Source of the DNA: Primulina eburnea
Lineage: Eukaryota; Streptophyta; Magnoliopsida; Lamiales; Gesneriaceae
DNA length: 64,000 nt
NCBI RefSeq assembly: GCF_022965805.1
Contig: NC_133101.1
Coordinates: 21,662,868 to 21,726,867, forward strand
Direction: 5' to 3'
In this document: positions 22,610-33,551 of the stretch, piece after piece
Numbering within the stretch: position 1 is the first letter of the stretch
Layout: each line of letters starts with the position of its first letter
The notes under the pieces: generated by a model
Seen by the model: only the letters and a program-made list of their open reading frames with translations
Told to the model about the DNA's origin: nothing
Databases searched by the model: none
Translations under genes and position numbers: made by a program

Positions 22610-23759
22610 TGTCACGCCCTGGGACGAGGGTTGGTTGACATCGGCGTTGCTCTCAAATTCACATTCGAAAACAACAAGCCTCAGAAGTACGAAATTCAGA
22701 AACCAGTATTTTATTCATAAATACTGAATATTCCAATGTCTGATACAAACTCGAATAATTAATGTTTTACAGCGGAAATGTAAAACAAACCAGACATCAA
22801 AATGTCTTACAGACGCAGCGGAAAACAACCTAATTAAAACTGAGAATTAACAATCTTCTTCACCAGCCTCAGAACTGGATCTGCTCCTCTTCTTCTAGCC
22901 TTTCTTCATCATTCTTATCTGAGATGTTTTGGTGGATGAGTGATATGGTCGTCACTCAGTAAGCGGGGGCGGGAATAACTCCTAGTTTTCGAAATCATTT
23001 TCATACAGAACAGTGATACGAAAATATACAGAAATTCTTATTTTCATAACAGAAATCAGTGTTCAGTGTTCAGAAATCAGTAATCGGTATTCAGTAATCG
23101 GAAATCAAAAGTTTATCAAATAAGAACTGAGCACATTTGTGAATTTCATGGCTAAACTGATATCAGTCCCCTATATGTTCTCTCCTCTAAGGGGTGAGGC
23201 CAGTAATCAGTAATGTTCAGAATATATATTCCTACCATTAGTTCACTAAGTTTCAGTGCTTCAAAATCAGATTTCAGAAATCAAGAGTACTTCTTTAAAT
23301 CAGAAATCATCAAACGAGTTTCAAGATATTTATACATAAGCCCACTTACCGTAATTTGCAATAAGGTTTCGGTAGAAATCTGGAATATGCTCGTTCTTGC
23401 TACTGGTTTCTACTGCTCGAAAATAAGCGCCCTCCCTTAGCTCGGAATTCAAATGATAATCTCAGATTTGTGTAACACCAATTCAGAGATTTGAGAGTGT
23501 TATATATAGGCAAAATTCTGACTGTTAGCCTCCCAATTAATGGCCATAATCTGTCATTAACAATCTTTATTCCGTGTTAAATGCTTCAGTTACAAGTCAT
23601 GGCTGAATTGGTAACTGTCTGTTGGAGTTTAGTGCTGCTGCTGCTGGATTCTAATCTGCTGGAAAAGTAAGAGCTTCTGAAATATTAGCTTCTGCTGAAT
23701 TTTCAGCTTCTGCTGCAATTTTCTAGCTGCTGCTACTGCTGGAATTTCAGGTTCTCACA
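22610..23759 (-). repeat. Element B 5' LTR
   Basis: TGTCACGCCC...GGTTCTCACA, 1150 bases; similar to the LTRs of H over its whole length. CTGCTG-rich near its 3' end on the plus strand. Confidence 0.88.
23501..23508 (-). promoter_or_regulatory. TATA box in element B 5' LTR
   Basis: TATATATA, preceded by CC on the minus strand; the same position in the H LTR reads TATAAATA. Confidence 0.5.
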
Positions 23760-25307
23760 GCATACTAAAACATACATACTTCATCATTTTTCTTAGAGGA
23801 TGTTTCAAAGCAAGTGACCCATAACATAATAAATGCCTGATCAGACAAACCATAGTACTGAGATGACAGGGACGTATCCACTGCCACATACATGAGATCC
23901 CCGTTCATAATTTAACGGGCTGTTTGGTCCTCATTCATAATTTAACGCTTTCCAACCTTTATCTAACTCGTTCATAATTTAACGGGCGGATTGGTCCTCG
24001 TTCATAATTTAACGCTTTCCAATCCTAAACATAATTTGGTCACAAGACATTTAACATACCTCAAAAACTTAAAATATTTCCTTGCACGTCATACATACTT
24101 ACCTGGCATTGCGGGATTCGTTGGATTTAACTTAGGGCCGCTGCTGCACATACTAAATGAACTTCAACCCTTAACTTGCATAACTTAGACGTAGGTACTA
24201 GAGCTCATCACCGAAGTGCATAAATAGCTTATGTCATTCTAGATCACTCGGGACTTGACCTCGTCTAATCATACTAACCATGACATCAAACCCCGAAACA
24301 AACTCTAAGATGTCGTGCGAACATTTCCCAACCATAAAAGACATGAACTCACTATTAGAACTTGAAAAGAAAAACGAACAGATTATTTGGATAGAAGGGG
24401 TGGCGCTCGGGCGGTGGAACTATACCGATCGGGCGCCAGGGTCCGCGCTCGGGCGGTAACAAACTTCCGCTTGGGCGCCGAGGTTGCGGGGAAAAACATT
24501 CGAACAGGAAGAATGGCACTCGGGCGGCAGGAAGTTACCGCTCGGGCGCCGAGTAAACTGGACTCCGCGACTTAAAAGCTTATACTCTTCGAATTAGATT
24601 ACACCAATGGTGAACAACGCCTCGAGACCCGTCCTAGGACACTATGGCACTGAATCGACTCCACAAATGTCCCAAACATCTCCAAGGGACGACGCAACCC
24701 AACGCAACACCATAAACTCATAACTTAAATTTTGATAAAACAAAATATTTTTACGACTACTCGATCTCTAATGTGCCTAACGACGCGAAACAAAACGTCA
24801 AAGACCATCCCACATCATTAACAACATACCTAACGCAGCAGCGATCATCCGTCAATCCCCAACGAAGCCTGCAACGATAAAACTTCAAGAACACATCAAC
24901 ATCATAATTTTCTGAAGACGCAGTTTGAGCAGTCCCACGAAAAACACCATAACTCACTCAATGTTTATCCAAATAACTCGAATTTTATAACATATCGAAG
25001 GTATCGAAAAGTTCTACTTTTTTTGCGTTGAAAGTTTTCTCAAAATCCCGACCAAAAAATCGCAGTTTTCAACAGAACAGTAAGTTACGAGATTTCAGAT
25101 CTAAAAAGTATTTCAAAACGCATTCAAACCATTTTCCGCTCAAACGACGAATGTCACACATGAATTTTACGCATAAAAATAACACAATACATAATATGAT
25201 AGGATCGATGCAGAAAGAACATAATATACGTGCCTTTTGATATTTAAAAATACCGATACGACGATACCGAAGCGGAGACGGTGCGAGGCTCGATCCGGGA
25301 CGATCGT

Positions 25308-25704
25308 TGTGAGGCCCGGGGCCGAAGAGGGCGGGGGGTGAACGCCGGTGCCATTAGTTGCACGGACAATGAGCGGCTCCTGGCAGGCTTCTAGGTGAAG
25401 GGAACATGAATGAACTGACCCACACGGGAATGAGAGGGATTCCGAGACTGGGCAATGTAATGGACTGAACAGTTGAAGAGGGCTTAAAAGATTTGATTGG
25501 TACTACTCATATCACGAAGGTGCATCTTCTTTTCGGTAGCTCATCACATAAGAACTCCAAAGTTAAGCGTGCTTGACTTGGGGCAATTTTGGGATGGGTG
25601 ACCTCCTGGGAAGTTTCCTAGGGTGCGTGTGAGTGAGGACATAAGCACGCTGGAAAGACTCGTCTTGGTACAGTGAGGACAGTCGTCAAATCTGGGGCGT
25701 TACA
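25308..25704 (+). repeat. Cassandra left LTR
   Basis: TGTGAGGCCC...GGGGCGTTACA. 5S-like region about 25499-25626. Confidence 0.93.
25499..25626 (+). other. 5S rRNA-like segment in Cassandra left LTR
   Basis: Contains the 5S internal promoter: box A AGTTAAGCGTGCTTG at 25561-25575 and box C GGATGGGTGACCTCCTGGG at 25592-25610. The 5' part diverges from true 5S, so this is not a 5S gene. Confidence 0.9.
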
Positions 25705-25706
25705 AG

Positions 25707-25718
25707 TGGTATCAGAGC
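25707..25718 (+). other. Cassandra primer binding site
   Basis: TGGTATCAGAGC, complementary to initiator tRNA-Met. Confidence 0.9.
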
Positions 25719-25774
25719 CGACCTCTCTTAGTACGGTGTGGTTCGGGGACGAACCAAACGGAAGCTGGTGGGCA

Positions 25775-26171
25775 TGTGAGGCCCGGGGCCGAAGAGGGCG
25801 GGGGGTGAACGCCGGTGCCATTAGTTGCACGGACAATGAGCGGCTCCTGGCAGGCTTCTAGGTGAAGGGAACATGAATGAACTGACCCACACGGGAATGA
25901 GAGGGATTCCGAGACTGGGCAATGTAATGGACTGAACAGTTGAAGAGGGCTTAAAAGATTTGATTGGTACTACTCATATCACGAAGGTGCATCTTCTTTT
26001 CGGTAGCTCATCACATAAGAACTCCAAAGTTAAGCGTGCTTGACTTGGGGCAATTTTGGGATGGGTGACCTCCTGGGAAGTTTCCTAGGGTGCGTGTGAG
26101 TGAGGACATAAGCACGCTGGAAAGACTCGTCTTGGTACAGTGAGGACAGTCGTCAAATCTGGGGCGTTACA
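25775..26171 (+). repeat. Cassandra right LTR
   Basis: No difference from the left LTR seen by eye over 397 bases. Box A at 26028-26042 and box C at 26059-26077. Confidence 0.93.
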
Positions 26172-26837
26172 ATCGTGGCACGAAAATCTTGCAATAAAAC
26201 AAATGAGAACTTGCTGGAAAATCGAATGGAAGGGGGCAGCTGCTTTCAGCTCTTAGAACCCTAGTTTTCTCCTCTCAAAATAATAAAAATCTGATTTGTG
26301 AAAGTGTGTGTGTTAAGTGATTTTTAGTGTGTGTAAAAGTGTGTGTGTGTGTTAAGGTAGTATTTAGGGAATAAATTATGCTTAATTCTATAATTAGCAT
26401 ACTAATTTAAAAAAATGCTAATACTCCCCTAATTAAAGAAAAATACACATTAATTTTTTCATAGCTCCTTAATTAAAATAACACCCACAAAATAAAAATT
26501 TTAAAAGTCTTAAACTCTCAAAATTACTAAATAAGTGATTTAAGCTTGAAAATGCTAAAACTCAATAAATTATTTAAAACGCCCCATTCCTGACTTAAAA
26601 TACTGCATAAAATTCCAAAATCGTCACCGGTCTCTTCCTCGATCCCGCCTCGAATAATCGTCTGAAATATGAAACTTGAAAAACATTCTAACGTGCATCA
26701 TATAACATGAATAATTAAAATAATGCAGTTAAATAAATCATGCAATACTAAGACTCGTTTTAAAATTAATTAAAATGCTTTAATGATTAAACAAATGCAC
26801 GGGTTATACGTGTACTGAATTTGGGCACTACATTTCC

Positions 26838-28321
26838 AAGTTTGTGATGCCGATAGAAGAGATTTTTTTTCTCTTTAGATCTAGCATGGTATATGATCTC
26901 CTCATGATTTGTAGTCTGCAGTTTGACACTCTTCTTCTGGCAATCCACCAAGTCATGTTTCTTAGCCAACCAATCCATTCCTAGGATTGCTTCGAACTCG
27001 GACATATTTAGTTGAATCGGTTATGCCTTGAAGATTTGTTACCGATACAAATTTTGCAATTTTGATGTACATTATAGGTTTCAATCGTTTTGCTAGCTGG
27101 CGTTGCTACTCTTAATGGTTCATTTTTAAGAGTTTTTTAGCAAATCTTTTGGATACAAACGAATGGGCAGCACCACAATCAAACAACATATAAGCATGCA
27201 TTTTATTGATCAGAATAGTACTTGCTGCCACGTCGTTTGCATTATCTGCTTCCTCTTGCGTTATGGCGAAAATCCTGGCATTGGGCTTGTTCTCCCTCGG
27301 CTTGTTATTTTCTGCGTTTGTTTTAATCTCTTTCTCTTTGTTCTCTGGACAGTCAGCAATCCGAAGGCCTAACTTCCCACACTTGAAACAATCACCAGTG
27401 TTCCTGTAGCATTCTCCTGAGTGTCTCATGTTGCAATTTGGACAAGGCCTGATTTCCTTGTTGTAAGGGGTTGGGAAGGCTCCTTTTGACGGTCCACTTG
27501 TCTGGTTGGGTCTTTTAAAATCCTGTCCTCTAGGGGATGACTGACCAGGAAAGGGTCGTTTGTGCTTACCCTCTTCCTCTCTGCGCTTGATGTCAGTCTC
27601 AGCGCTCATGGCAGCTCCCATTAAGTCAGCAAAATTTCTGGGTTTGAATACAGCTAAGGCTGACTATATTCGACTACTTAGCACTTTCTTGAAACGATGC
27701 ATCTTTAGGGTCTCATCTGTCATTATAGTTGGAACGTACGTTCCGAGGTCATTGAACTTTGAGGTGTACTCAATCACCGTTATGTCCGAAGTTTTCTTAA
27801 AGCTTTCAAATTCACTCAGCTTTTGCAAACGGAATTTCGCCGAATAATACTGCTTCAGAAATTCCCTTTTGAATATATGTCATGTAATTGGTCCATTTTC
27901 AGCTATGGCTTGTGAGATGGTCTCCCACCATTTGCGGGCTCTATCCTCAAGAAATGGTATCACCACTTCTACCTTGAGTTCTTCGGGCACTTCCAGCAGA
28001 TGAAGTTGGTTTCTAAATTTTTGAGCCAGTTATAGCCAACTTCTAGGTCGGGGTTACCATCGTAGGTTGGGACTCGGTTTCTTCGGAAGAATTCATAGTG
28101 GTACTTAATACCACGTGTTTGGGGTTCTGGTTGTGGCTGGATGACATTGTTGGCGTTTGGGTTCAGAATCCCTTGTAGCGTCGCGGCCACAATGGTGGCA
28201 ATTTTGCCAACATGTCTACTTGACTAAGGTTAACTCCGGGTGGTGGTGGAGGTAGGTTTTCTTCTTCGTCTTGATTGGCTCTTTGTGGTTTACAATTGTT
28301 TCTTGGTGGTCTTCCTACCAT
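26838..28321 (-). pseudogene. gag: Element C gag and protease
   Basis: Starts with ATG at 28321 (MVGRPPRNN). A proline-rich N-terminus and the capsid-like retrotransposon gag domain follow, broken by stops and frameshifts near 28190, 27960 and 27640. Two zinc knuckles are seen in 27400-27470 (CPNCNMRHSGEC and CFKCGKLGLRIADC; in the second the usual His is Leu). The protease motif FDCGAAHSF lies near 27175 and [11 protein letters not shown] near 26970. The frame runs into the left flank of element A (duplication TTTCC at 26833-26837) and resumes at 8436. Same arrangement as gag-protease of B and H but more decayed. Confidence 0.8.
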
Positions 28322-28674
28322 TTCCTGGAGGAATCGAATGAAAAGTTTTAGAATCAAATTAATGGAAAAAATCGAAATTACAACATTGGACAAATAAAAT
28401 AATTGGGCCGAACAAAATCTTTTGTTGCATTTTTCACAAGTGGAAAGAAGGGTAATTTAGCACATATTTAAAGCAGTTGACGAAATTGAGTTTCGAATTC
28501 TATACAAAGAATAAGTCATCCAACTATGGCGACAGCTTGAATTTGAAGATTAAAACAAAAGGAAATGAATGTGATGTATCAGAATGATTTGTGTAGGAAG
28601 GCATGGGCTTTTGCCAAAATTTGACTTCGCCAAATTTTGTCTATCAAACTCCCAGCCGGATTATGAACCTGACG
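28322..28674 (-). other. Element C leader
   Basis: Untranslated leader between primer site and gag. Unlike the leaders of B and H it contains no coiled-coil frame. Confidence 0.6.
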
Positions 28675-28686
28675 GCTCTGATACCA
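28675..28686 (-). other. Element C primer binding site (initiator tRNA-Met)
   Basis: Minus strand TGGTATCAGAGC, six bases inside the 5' LTR. Complementary to the 3' end of plant initiator tRNA-Met. Confidence 0.85.
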
Positions 28687-29275
28687 CTTAAATGTCACGC
28701 CCCAAGACCGAGATGTCAGTGACATCCGGCATTGTTAATCAAATAACAATAAGCCTCGTATCAAATAGCCAAATACCAGTCTATTTCATAAAATTCCATT
28801 GTCTTTACATAAAAGGAAAAATACAGAAGTTTCGGAAGCGAAAAGTACAAACATTACTAAGAAAGACAAAGGAATACTAATGGGCTTGAACATCCTGAAC
28901 TTGAATTCCTTCCTTCTAATTCTCTACAAGTCCCAGAACTGCTCCAACTCCTTTTGTTCTACTTGTTCTTCATTCTTATCTGGAGAGAGATGTAAGGGGG
29001 GTGAGCGTTTTGGGAAACACTCAGCAAGCGGGGCAGATCGGATACAAGAAAATATTTGATACATAATACTTTTAAAACATTCTTCTTTTTACGTAGCATA
29101 GTATATCAAAGTTGAATGAACAGAAGTCAAACATTGAACAAATCAGAGCTTCGGGTTGGATGAACAGAAATCAGACTTAGAACAAATCAGAACTTCGAAT
29201 CAGAACATTTCATAACAGAAATTATCAGAACTTATCAGACAAACAGATTATAATGACATGAGCTATCCTTGATCT

Positions 29276-29395
29276 TGGGCTCCCTCTGGGGCCTTCTCCT
29301 GTAAATGGGCTTCCTCTGGGGCGTTTTCCCGCATTCGGGCTCTCTCAGGGGCCTTCTTCCAAAGGCATGCTCCCTATGGGGCCTTTTCCCTCACA
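29276..29395. repeat. About 31-base imperfect tandem repeat, four units
   Basis: Units begin GGGCTCCCTCTGGGGCCTT and variants, at roughly 29276, 29307, 29337 and 29368. The left LTR of C retains only the first unit (near 3327) before truncation. Confidence 0.7.
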
Positions 29396-29875
29396 AACTT
29401 TCCCGATGCACCATTATCTGATTCAAACAAGTAACTTACCATTCGAAGACAAATTGGTTCGAACAGAATGACACCAACATAGAACGAAACGGAAAATCAT
29501 AAATGAACAAACAGACGGAACGAAACGATTTGAAGCAACTTAGTGATTTTCTAAATCCGCACTTAATCACATCACACAGTAAAAGATTGCTCCAAAAATC
29601 TTGGAATGAACAAATTGGAGTTTGACATTGAAAAATCAGTCGCCTTGCAAAAATGTTTGCGCCTAATTAAACCGTTGGATCGATCTGAATTTTGGATATG
29701 TTGCTCCAAACACGCGTAGGTATATATTCTGAACGGTGGAGTTCGAATTTGAACTTGTAAAACAATGTGCAAAACTTTCTGAAATTGGGCAGAATTTTTG
29801 GTACTCGAAAATTACAACTTTTGGAGAAAACTTTTGATGTTGTTTTTTGTGTGATTTCACTCATTTCTTTGCCAC

Positions 29876-29883
29876 TATTTATA
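29876..29883 (-). promoter_or_regulatory. TATA box in element C 5' LTR
   Basis: TATAAATA on the minus strand, in the context CCTATAAATAGTGG typical of plant LTR promoters, upstream of primer site and gag. Confidence 0.55.
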
Positions 29884-29886
29884 GGC

Positions 29887-30060
29887 ACCAATATGACTTT
29901 AAGTATTCCCCCACTATGCCAAAGGTTGCATGATTTATGGCATGTAATCACCAATGTGTCTTTAGGTCTTCCCCTTCCATGCCAAAGGTTGCATGGTTTA
30001 TGGACTTAAATGTCACCAATATGACTTTAGGCCTTCCTCTTCCATGCCAAATGTTTCATG
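29887..30060. repeat. About 65-base tandem repeat, three units
   Basis: Three copies built around CCATGCCAAAGGTTGCATG (third copy changed to CCAAATGTTTCATG), each followed by a segment with ATGACTTTAGG. They lie at the upstream end of the C LTR in transcription direction, where enhancer repeats often occur; that role is inference. Confidence 0.65.
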
Positions 30061-30159
30061 TAATTTTATTCTCCTCCATAATTCATCTTCGATGTACAAC
30101 TAAAATCAATTTGATACTTTATCTCTTTGTAATGCAAAATTTTGGGTCTTCACAATTAG

Positions 30160-30700
30160 ATTTAGGATTAGTTTTAGAAATCATATTACAGATGAAGATG
30201 ACATAAACAGCCTCAACAGTGTTGCCCTCAAAAGTGCAATCTAATATTTCTTTGATACCGAAAATAATGAAGTTAAACTAGAAATAAGATCAACATGCCC
30301 AAAATGGATTACAACAGAATTAGAACCAGCATTTCAGAGAATTTGGGTCAAACCCTTTTATAAATGGAGAAAACAAAAAGCAGAACCTGAAGTCCATCAT
30401 CTAACCATTTGCAGAAATACAATCCAAAAACAAATGAAACAACAAAGATTACAGACATTAGCTTTCAAGCATAAATTCATTGAAAAAATAAAAGAACACT
30501 AGAGATTATATTTTATGAACCAGAATTAAAAAATATACATAATGAGCCTATCATCATGCATTGATCATTTTCCAGATTTCTACATAGATGCTCCTAAAGC
30601 TTTTTATTTTTATACAAGAATGTACTATACATTTTTAGAAGAATTAGAAGACAACAAGATAGAAGAAATTCTCCGCTCCTCAGAGGATCGAAGATATTAA
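30160..30700 (+). pseudogene. Caulimovirid transactivator/viroplasmin gene, 3' part
   Basis: Directly after the ATTAG duplication the frame interrupted at 2749 continues for about 20 codons and then shifts. The next frame holds a long Lys/Glu-rich sequence with CPKW near 30300 and a Trp/Phe-rich block near 30345-30370, then several stops up to about 30700. The same AT-rich codon use is seen on both sides of the 27 kb insertion. It is taken as the C-terminal part of the viroplasmin-like protein. No motif by itself names it, so identity rests on continuity with the 5' part. Confidence 0.55.
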
Positions 30701-31832
30701 ACTTGAAGATATACTCGATGAAGAAAGAATGCACAATTTAAACATGTAATTATTATTGAATTGTAAATTGTGTATATTGATTGTAATATTTGTATAAAAA
30801 TGACGTAAAAATGATGCAAGTGGGTGCTTATCATGTTGGGATTGGTTGAGTAGTTTAGAAGAAGGTTGAATAAATTACTCAGACTTTTCATTCTTCTGCT
30901 TCTAAAAAGTGTGCTTCAAACTTTTTCAAGGAGTCAAAATCTAGTCTCATTATTTGCAAGTGCAACAAGCTACTTGAAAGTATGAAATAGTGCACAACAC
31001 TTAAGAAAACAAAAAGTAGTAGAAGAACAGATACATAAGACTTGTTTCTGGAAGTTTGAAGGACAAACCCTTCTACATCACATTTTCATCGGTTTCCAGA
31101 AGGTAATAGTAGAAAACACTAATTAGTACACCTAGTACAAATCTATTTCAGTAGGCCTTACCCTTGCCTACTGAAATTTCTAGTATTGCAACTCAACTAT
31201 GTAATAAAGAATACAATAAATGAAAATCATCTTCTGGATCAAATGCACACTTGAGCCCCTGTTGGTTTTCTTTGGTTTTTTAGTATGCTTGAAAAACTTA
31301 GAGAGATGATTCACAAAGATATTCAGAGTTCGGGGGAGTTTTTGTTATCATCTTGAAGCTTTTTTGTACGAGATATCTAATGTTTGAATAAAAACTGCTT
31401 TCATGCTTTAAGTATACATGTATCTAAAGATAAACTTGTTATTTGTTTTATATCAAAAATGGTAGTGAGGAATAAATGGTCTCATATTCTTTAATAAATG
31501 AAGTGTACTATTTGATTAAAACAGCTTCATAAATAAGGACATTCTTTGACACTCAGTACCCAAACAGACACGAGCTACTGGAAGTATTTATTTTGTAGTC
31601 TACTGAAGTTTATTGTTCTAAAGAAGTCAAGAATACTGATTCTGTTTTCTTGAAGCCCAGTGTACTATGATGAAACTTAAAATTAATAATCTATTATATG
31701 TTAAAACATATATTTTAAAATTTAAGATTCATTAAAATTATAAAATTATGTCATTTTAGTATTGTTTGTTTATATTTAAATGTCTTACTAAATATGTTTT
31801 ATTTTCAGGTTTTCTACGTGTTGGTAAAATAA
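30701..31832. other. Unassigned AT-rich sequence between pararetrovirus remnant and element E
   Basis: No coding frame recognised on either strand. It holds several CAGTAG/CTACTG-type hexamers (for example near 31150-31180 and 31590). No TGGTATCAGAGC primer site is present. It may be the caulimovirid intergenic region or unrelated sequence. Confidence 0.4.
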
Positions 31833-32657
31833 TGATAACTCAAGCTACAAAATTCAAATGGGGATGATTATAACATGTTTGGAATCCTTGAGAAATTATC
31901 TACAACTTTGCAGAAGACATGAATGCCTAAAAAGTTCATTAAGATGATCAAATTGTGCAAATATCAAAAGGATGATAGATTTATTTTTACTATGACCAGC
32001 TTATAGTAAAAAAATCATAAATAATTCAATATTTAACCAAATGAGGTGAACCAAATGGCCAAATTCATCTACAGGCAATGACCTACATGTTTGCTGTTTT
32101 GAGTAGAGTCAAATTCGGATATTAAAGTCGTGGAACATAGCATTGAAAGAAGGGCCATGGAATTGAAGTTGGAGGAGACAAAAACAACTATTACAACTAC
32201 ATGGCATTAATAAAATTTTGACCCTTTTTCTCATTTGGCTTATAATTAGAGGCTTTGTGCTAGCTTGAGAATCATTCTATCCCATTGTAAAATATAATGT
32301 GTGTGTGTATAAAAGTTCTAAGTTCCAATATATATTTTCATTTTCCCAAATATGAGTGATGATTTTAGTGTTGATCAAAAGTAAACTCATGGCAGGCTAA
32401 ATCTATTATGTCAAGGTGAAGAGTATGAATTCTTGGTGAAGTAAGATTGTTTATATTTTGTATATTCTTTTTTTTATTTCTTTTAATTTAGCTAAATGAA
32501 TTATTTGTTGTTATCAATTTACACCAAATGCTTGATACCATTGAAGTGGTTATCTTGATTTGTTGTTTAATTTTGATAAAATAAATATTTCTTCAATTAT
32601 TTTTATTGTTATATTATATATACATATTTATTTATTTATATAAGTATATCATATATT

Positions 32658-32699
32658 TCATTTAGACGATAGCGAGGCTCTGCCGATTGTTCTAAATGA
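32658..32699. repeat. Hairpin copy 1 in element E LTR
   Basis: TCATTTAGA at 32658-32666 pairs with TCTAAATGA at 32691-32699 around a GC-rich loop containing GCGAGGCTCTGCCG. A second, slightly decayed copy with GCGTGGCTCTGCCG is at 32877-32920. Confidence 0.7.
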
Positions 32700-32749
32700 A
32701 ATATTATGATTTAATACTAACATCTAACAATCTAACATTTTCTTTTCCG

Positions 32750-32873
32750 TAACTAACTTTTATTTTGCGCATCTAACTTTTACTTTATTGCAACTAACTT
32801 TTACTTTCCCGCAACTAACTTTTATTGTTCGCATCTAACTTTTAATTTACAGCAAATAACTTATTAAATCATA
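32750..32873. repeat. About 21-base tandem repeat, six units
   Basis: Repeats of AACTAACTTTTA/CATCTAACTTTTA plus a short variable tail, lying between the two hairpins. Confidence 0.75.
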
Positions 32874-33329
32874 TATTTTATTTAGGCAATAGCGTGGCTC
32901 TGCCGGTTGTTCTAAATGAAATATAATGATTTAATTCAACATTTAATTTATGCAATTATATATTTATATAGTTATATATATATAATCATATGTACCATAT
33001 ATAAAATATCAGTTAATTCGGTATTTTCTATAATAGAAACTATATTATATTATGAGTGTTTTTAAATATTTAATTTTCTTGGAACCATTATTTATGGTGG
33101 TTTTCTTTGTTTTACTTTTAGTTAAACAATATTACATAAACCAAGAATAAATCTTTGAGCCTTGACAAAATTTATAATTTGTAAACTTCATTCTTGCATT
33201 GGTAATTTATAAATTAATAAATTTAAACTTAAAATAACCTCTCTGTGGATCGATCTCATGTTTACGAAATATATTACTTGCAGACAACCTACACTTGGGT
33301 GAATTATAATTTAAGTAGCAGCAAGTTTT

Positions 33330-33347
33330 TGGCGCCGTTTCCAGGGA
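33330..33347 (+). other. Element E primer binding site (tRNA-Asp type)
   Basis: TGGCGCCGTTTCCAGGGA, two mismatches from the intact site of F. Characteristic of Athila-type elements. Confidence 0.8.
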
Positions 33348-33483
33348 GGTATAAATTAAGTTTATATTTGTTATTTATGTTTTATTTATAAGTATTGTGT
33401 TGTTTTTACTTCTATGAGTATTTGGAGTTGTAAAAAAAATGGTAGACTTATTTGAGTATCTGAAAATAATTTAAACAAGGATG

Positions 33484-33551
<68 letters not shown>
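33484..33551 (+). repeat. (AAT)n microsatellite in element E
   Basis: About 22 AAT triplets. In the gag frame they read as a poly-Asn run before NQEHDQLRTL. Confidence 0.9.

Larger units (their letters stand above)
16157..23759 (-). mobile_element. Element B: Ty3/gypsy element with extra coiled-coil ORF
   Basis: Minus-strand element inserted in the 5' LTR of A. The 5' LTR at 22610-23759 is complete; the 3' LTR is reduced to its last about 300 bases (16164-16457) by a deletion that also removed part of the A LTR, so no target duplication survives on the left. Order in reading direction: LTR, primer site, long leader, coiled-coil ORF, gag-pol in a single frame, polypurine tract. Close relative of H (41982-50403), with nearly identical proteins. 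Confidence 0.9.
25308..26171 (+). mobile_element. Cassandra TRIM retrotransposon
   Basis: An 864-base element with two 397-base LTRs that look identical by eye. Target duplication ATCGT at 25303-25307 and 26172-26176. Primer site TGGTATCAGAGC lies two bases after the left LTR, a purine-rich stretch precedes the right LTR, and there is no coding sequence. Each LTR holds a 5S rRNA-like segment, the hallmark of Cassandra. Non-autonomous: it must use enzymes from another element. Inserted in the 5' LTR of A; the A 3' LTR shows the empty site at about 10461-10480. Confidence 0.95.
8437..26832 (-). mobile_element. Element A: chromovirus-like Ty3/gypsy element, hosts B and Cassandra
   Basis: Bounded by TTTCC duplications at 8432-8436 and 26833-26837 in the protease-RT linker of C. 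The 3' LTR at 8437-11131 is complete. The 5' LTR at 16024-26832 is interrupted by B and Cassandra and has lost about 355 bases beside B. The inner part from 11132 to 16023 holds integrase, RNase H, RT, protease, an apparent intron, gag and primer site. The C-terminal chromodomain-like segment of integrase points to the Tekay/Del branch. It is related to G but with a different LTR. Three nonsense codons and one frameshift zone make it inactive. Confidence 0.9.
23760..26832 (-). repeat. Element A 5' LTR, second fragment (contains Cassandra)
   Basis: Resumes at the equivalent of 8929 and runs to GGCACTACA at 26832, next to the TTTCC duplication. Interrupted at 25308-26171 by Cassandra. It carries the CCCGTTCATAATTTAACG array at 23897-24030 and a partly decayed CGCTCGGGCG array at 24403-24549. 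Confidence 0.88.
2750..30154 (-). mobile_element. Element C: Ty3/gypsy retrotransposon, degraded, hosts A and D
   Basis: The flanking duplication ATTAG (2745-2749 / 30155-30159) defines the insertion into the viroplasmin gene. The right (5') LTR is complete at 28693-30154; the left (3') LTR survives only as 2750-3343. The gag and protease part is at 26838-28321 and the pol part at about 5578-8436, separated by element A. The primer site is complementary to initiator tRNA-Met. The integrase tail carries a chromodomain-like segment, so a Tekay/Del-type chromovirus is likely. Multiple stops and frameshifts make it dead; it is older than A, B and Cassandra, which are nested in it. Confidence 0.85.
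28693..30154 (-). repeat. Element C 5' LTR
   Basis: Begins TGTCACGCCCC and ends CTTCACA, directly followed by the ATTAG duplication. It contains a TATA box for minus-strand transcription at 29876-29883 and two families of short tandem repeats (29276-29395 and 29887-30060). Confidence 0.88.
31833..33323 (+). repeat. Element E 5' LTR (start uncertain)
   Basis: Ends ...AGCAGCA at 33323, followed by AGTTTT and the primer site, the same spacer as in F. TATA-like TATAATTA near 32241. Contains two hairpin copies (32658-32699, 32877-32920) and a 21-base tandem repeat between them. The far LTR is outside the window, so the 5' boundary cannot be confirmed. Confidence 0.5.

Noticed and set aside
25551..25620. 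5S rRNA gene
   Set aside because: The 5S-like sequence occurs in both LTRs of an 864-base element with primer site and target duplication; its 5' third does not match 5S rRNA. It is Cassandra.
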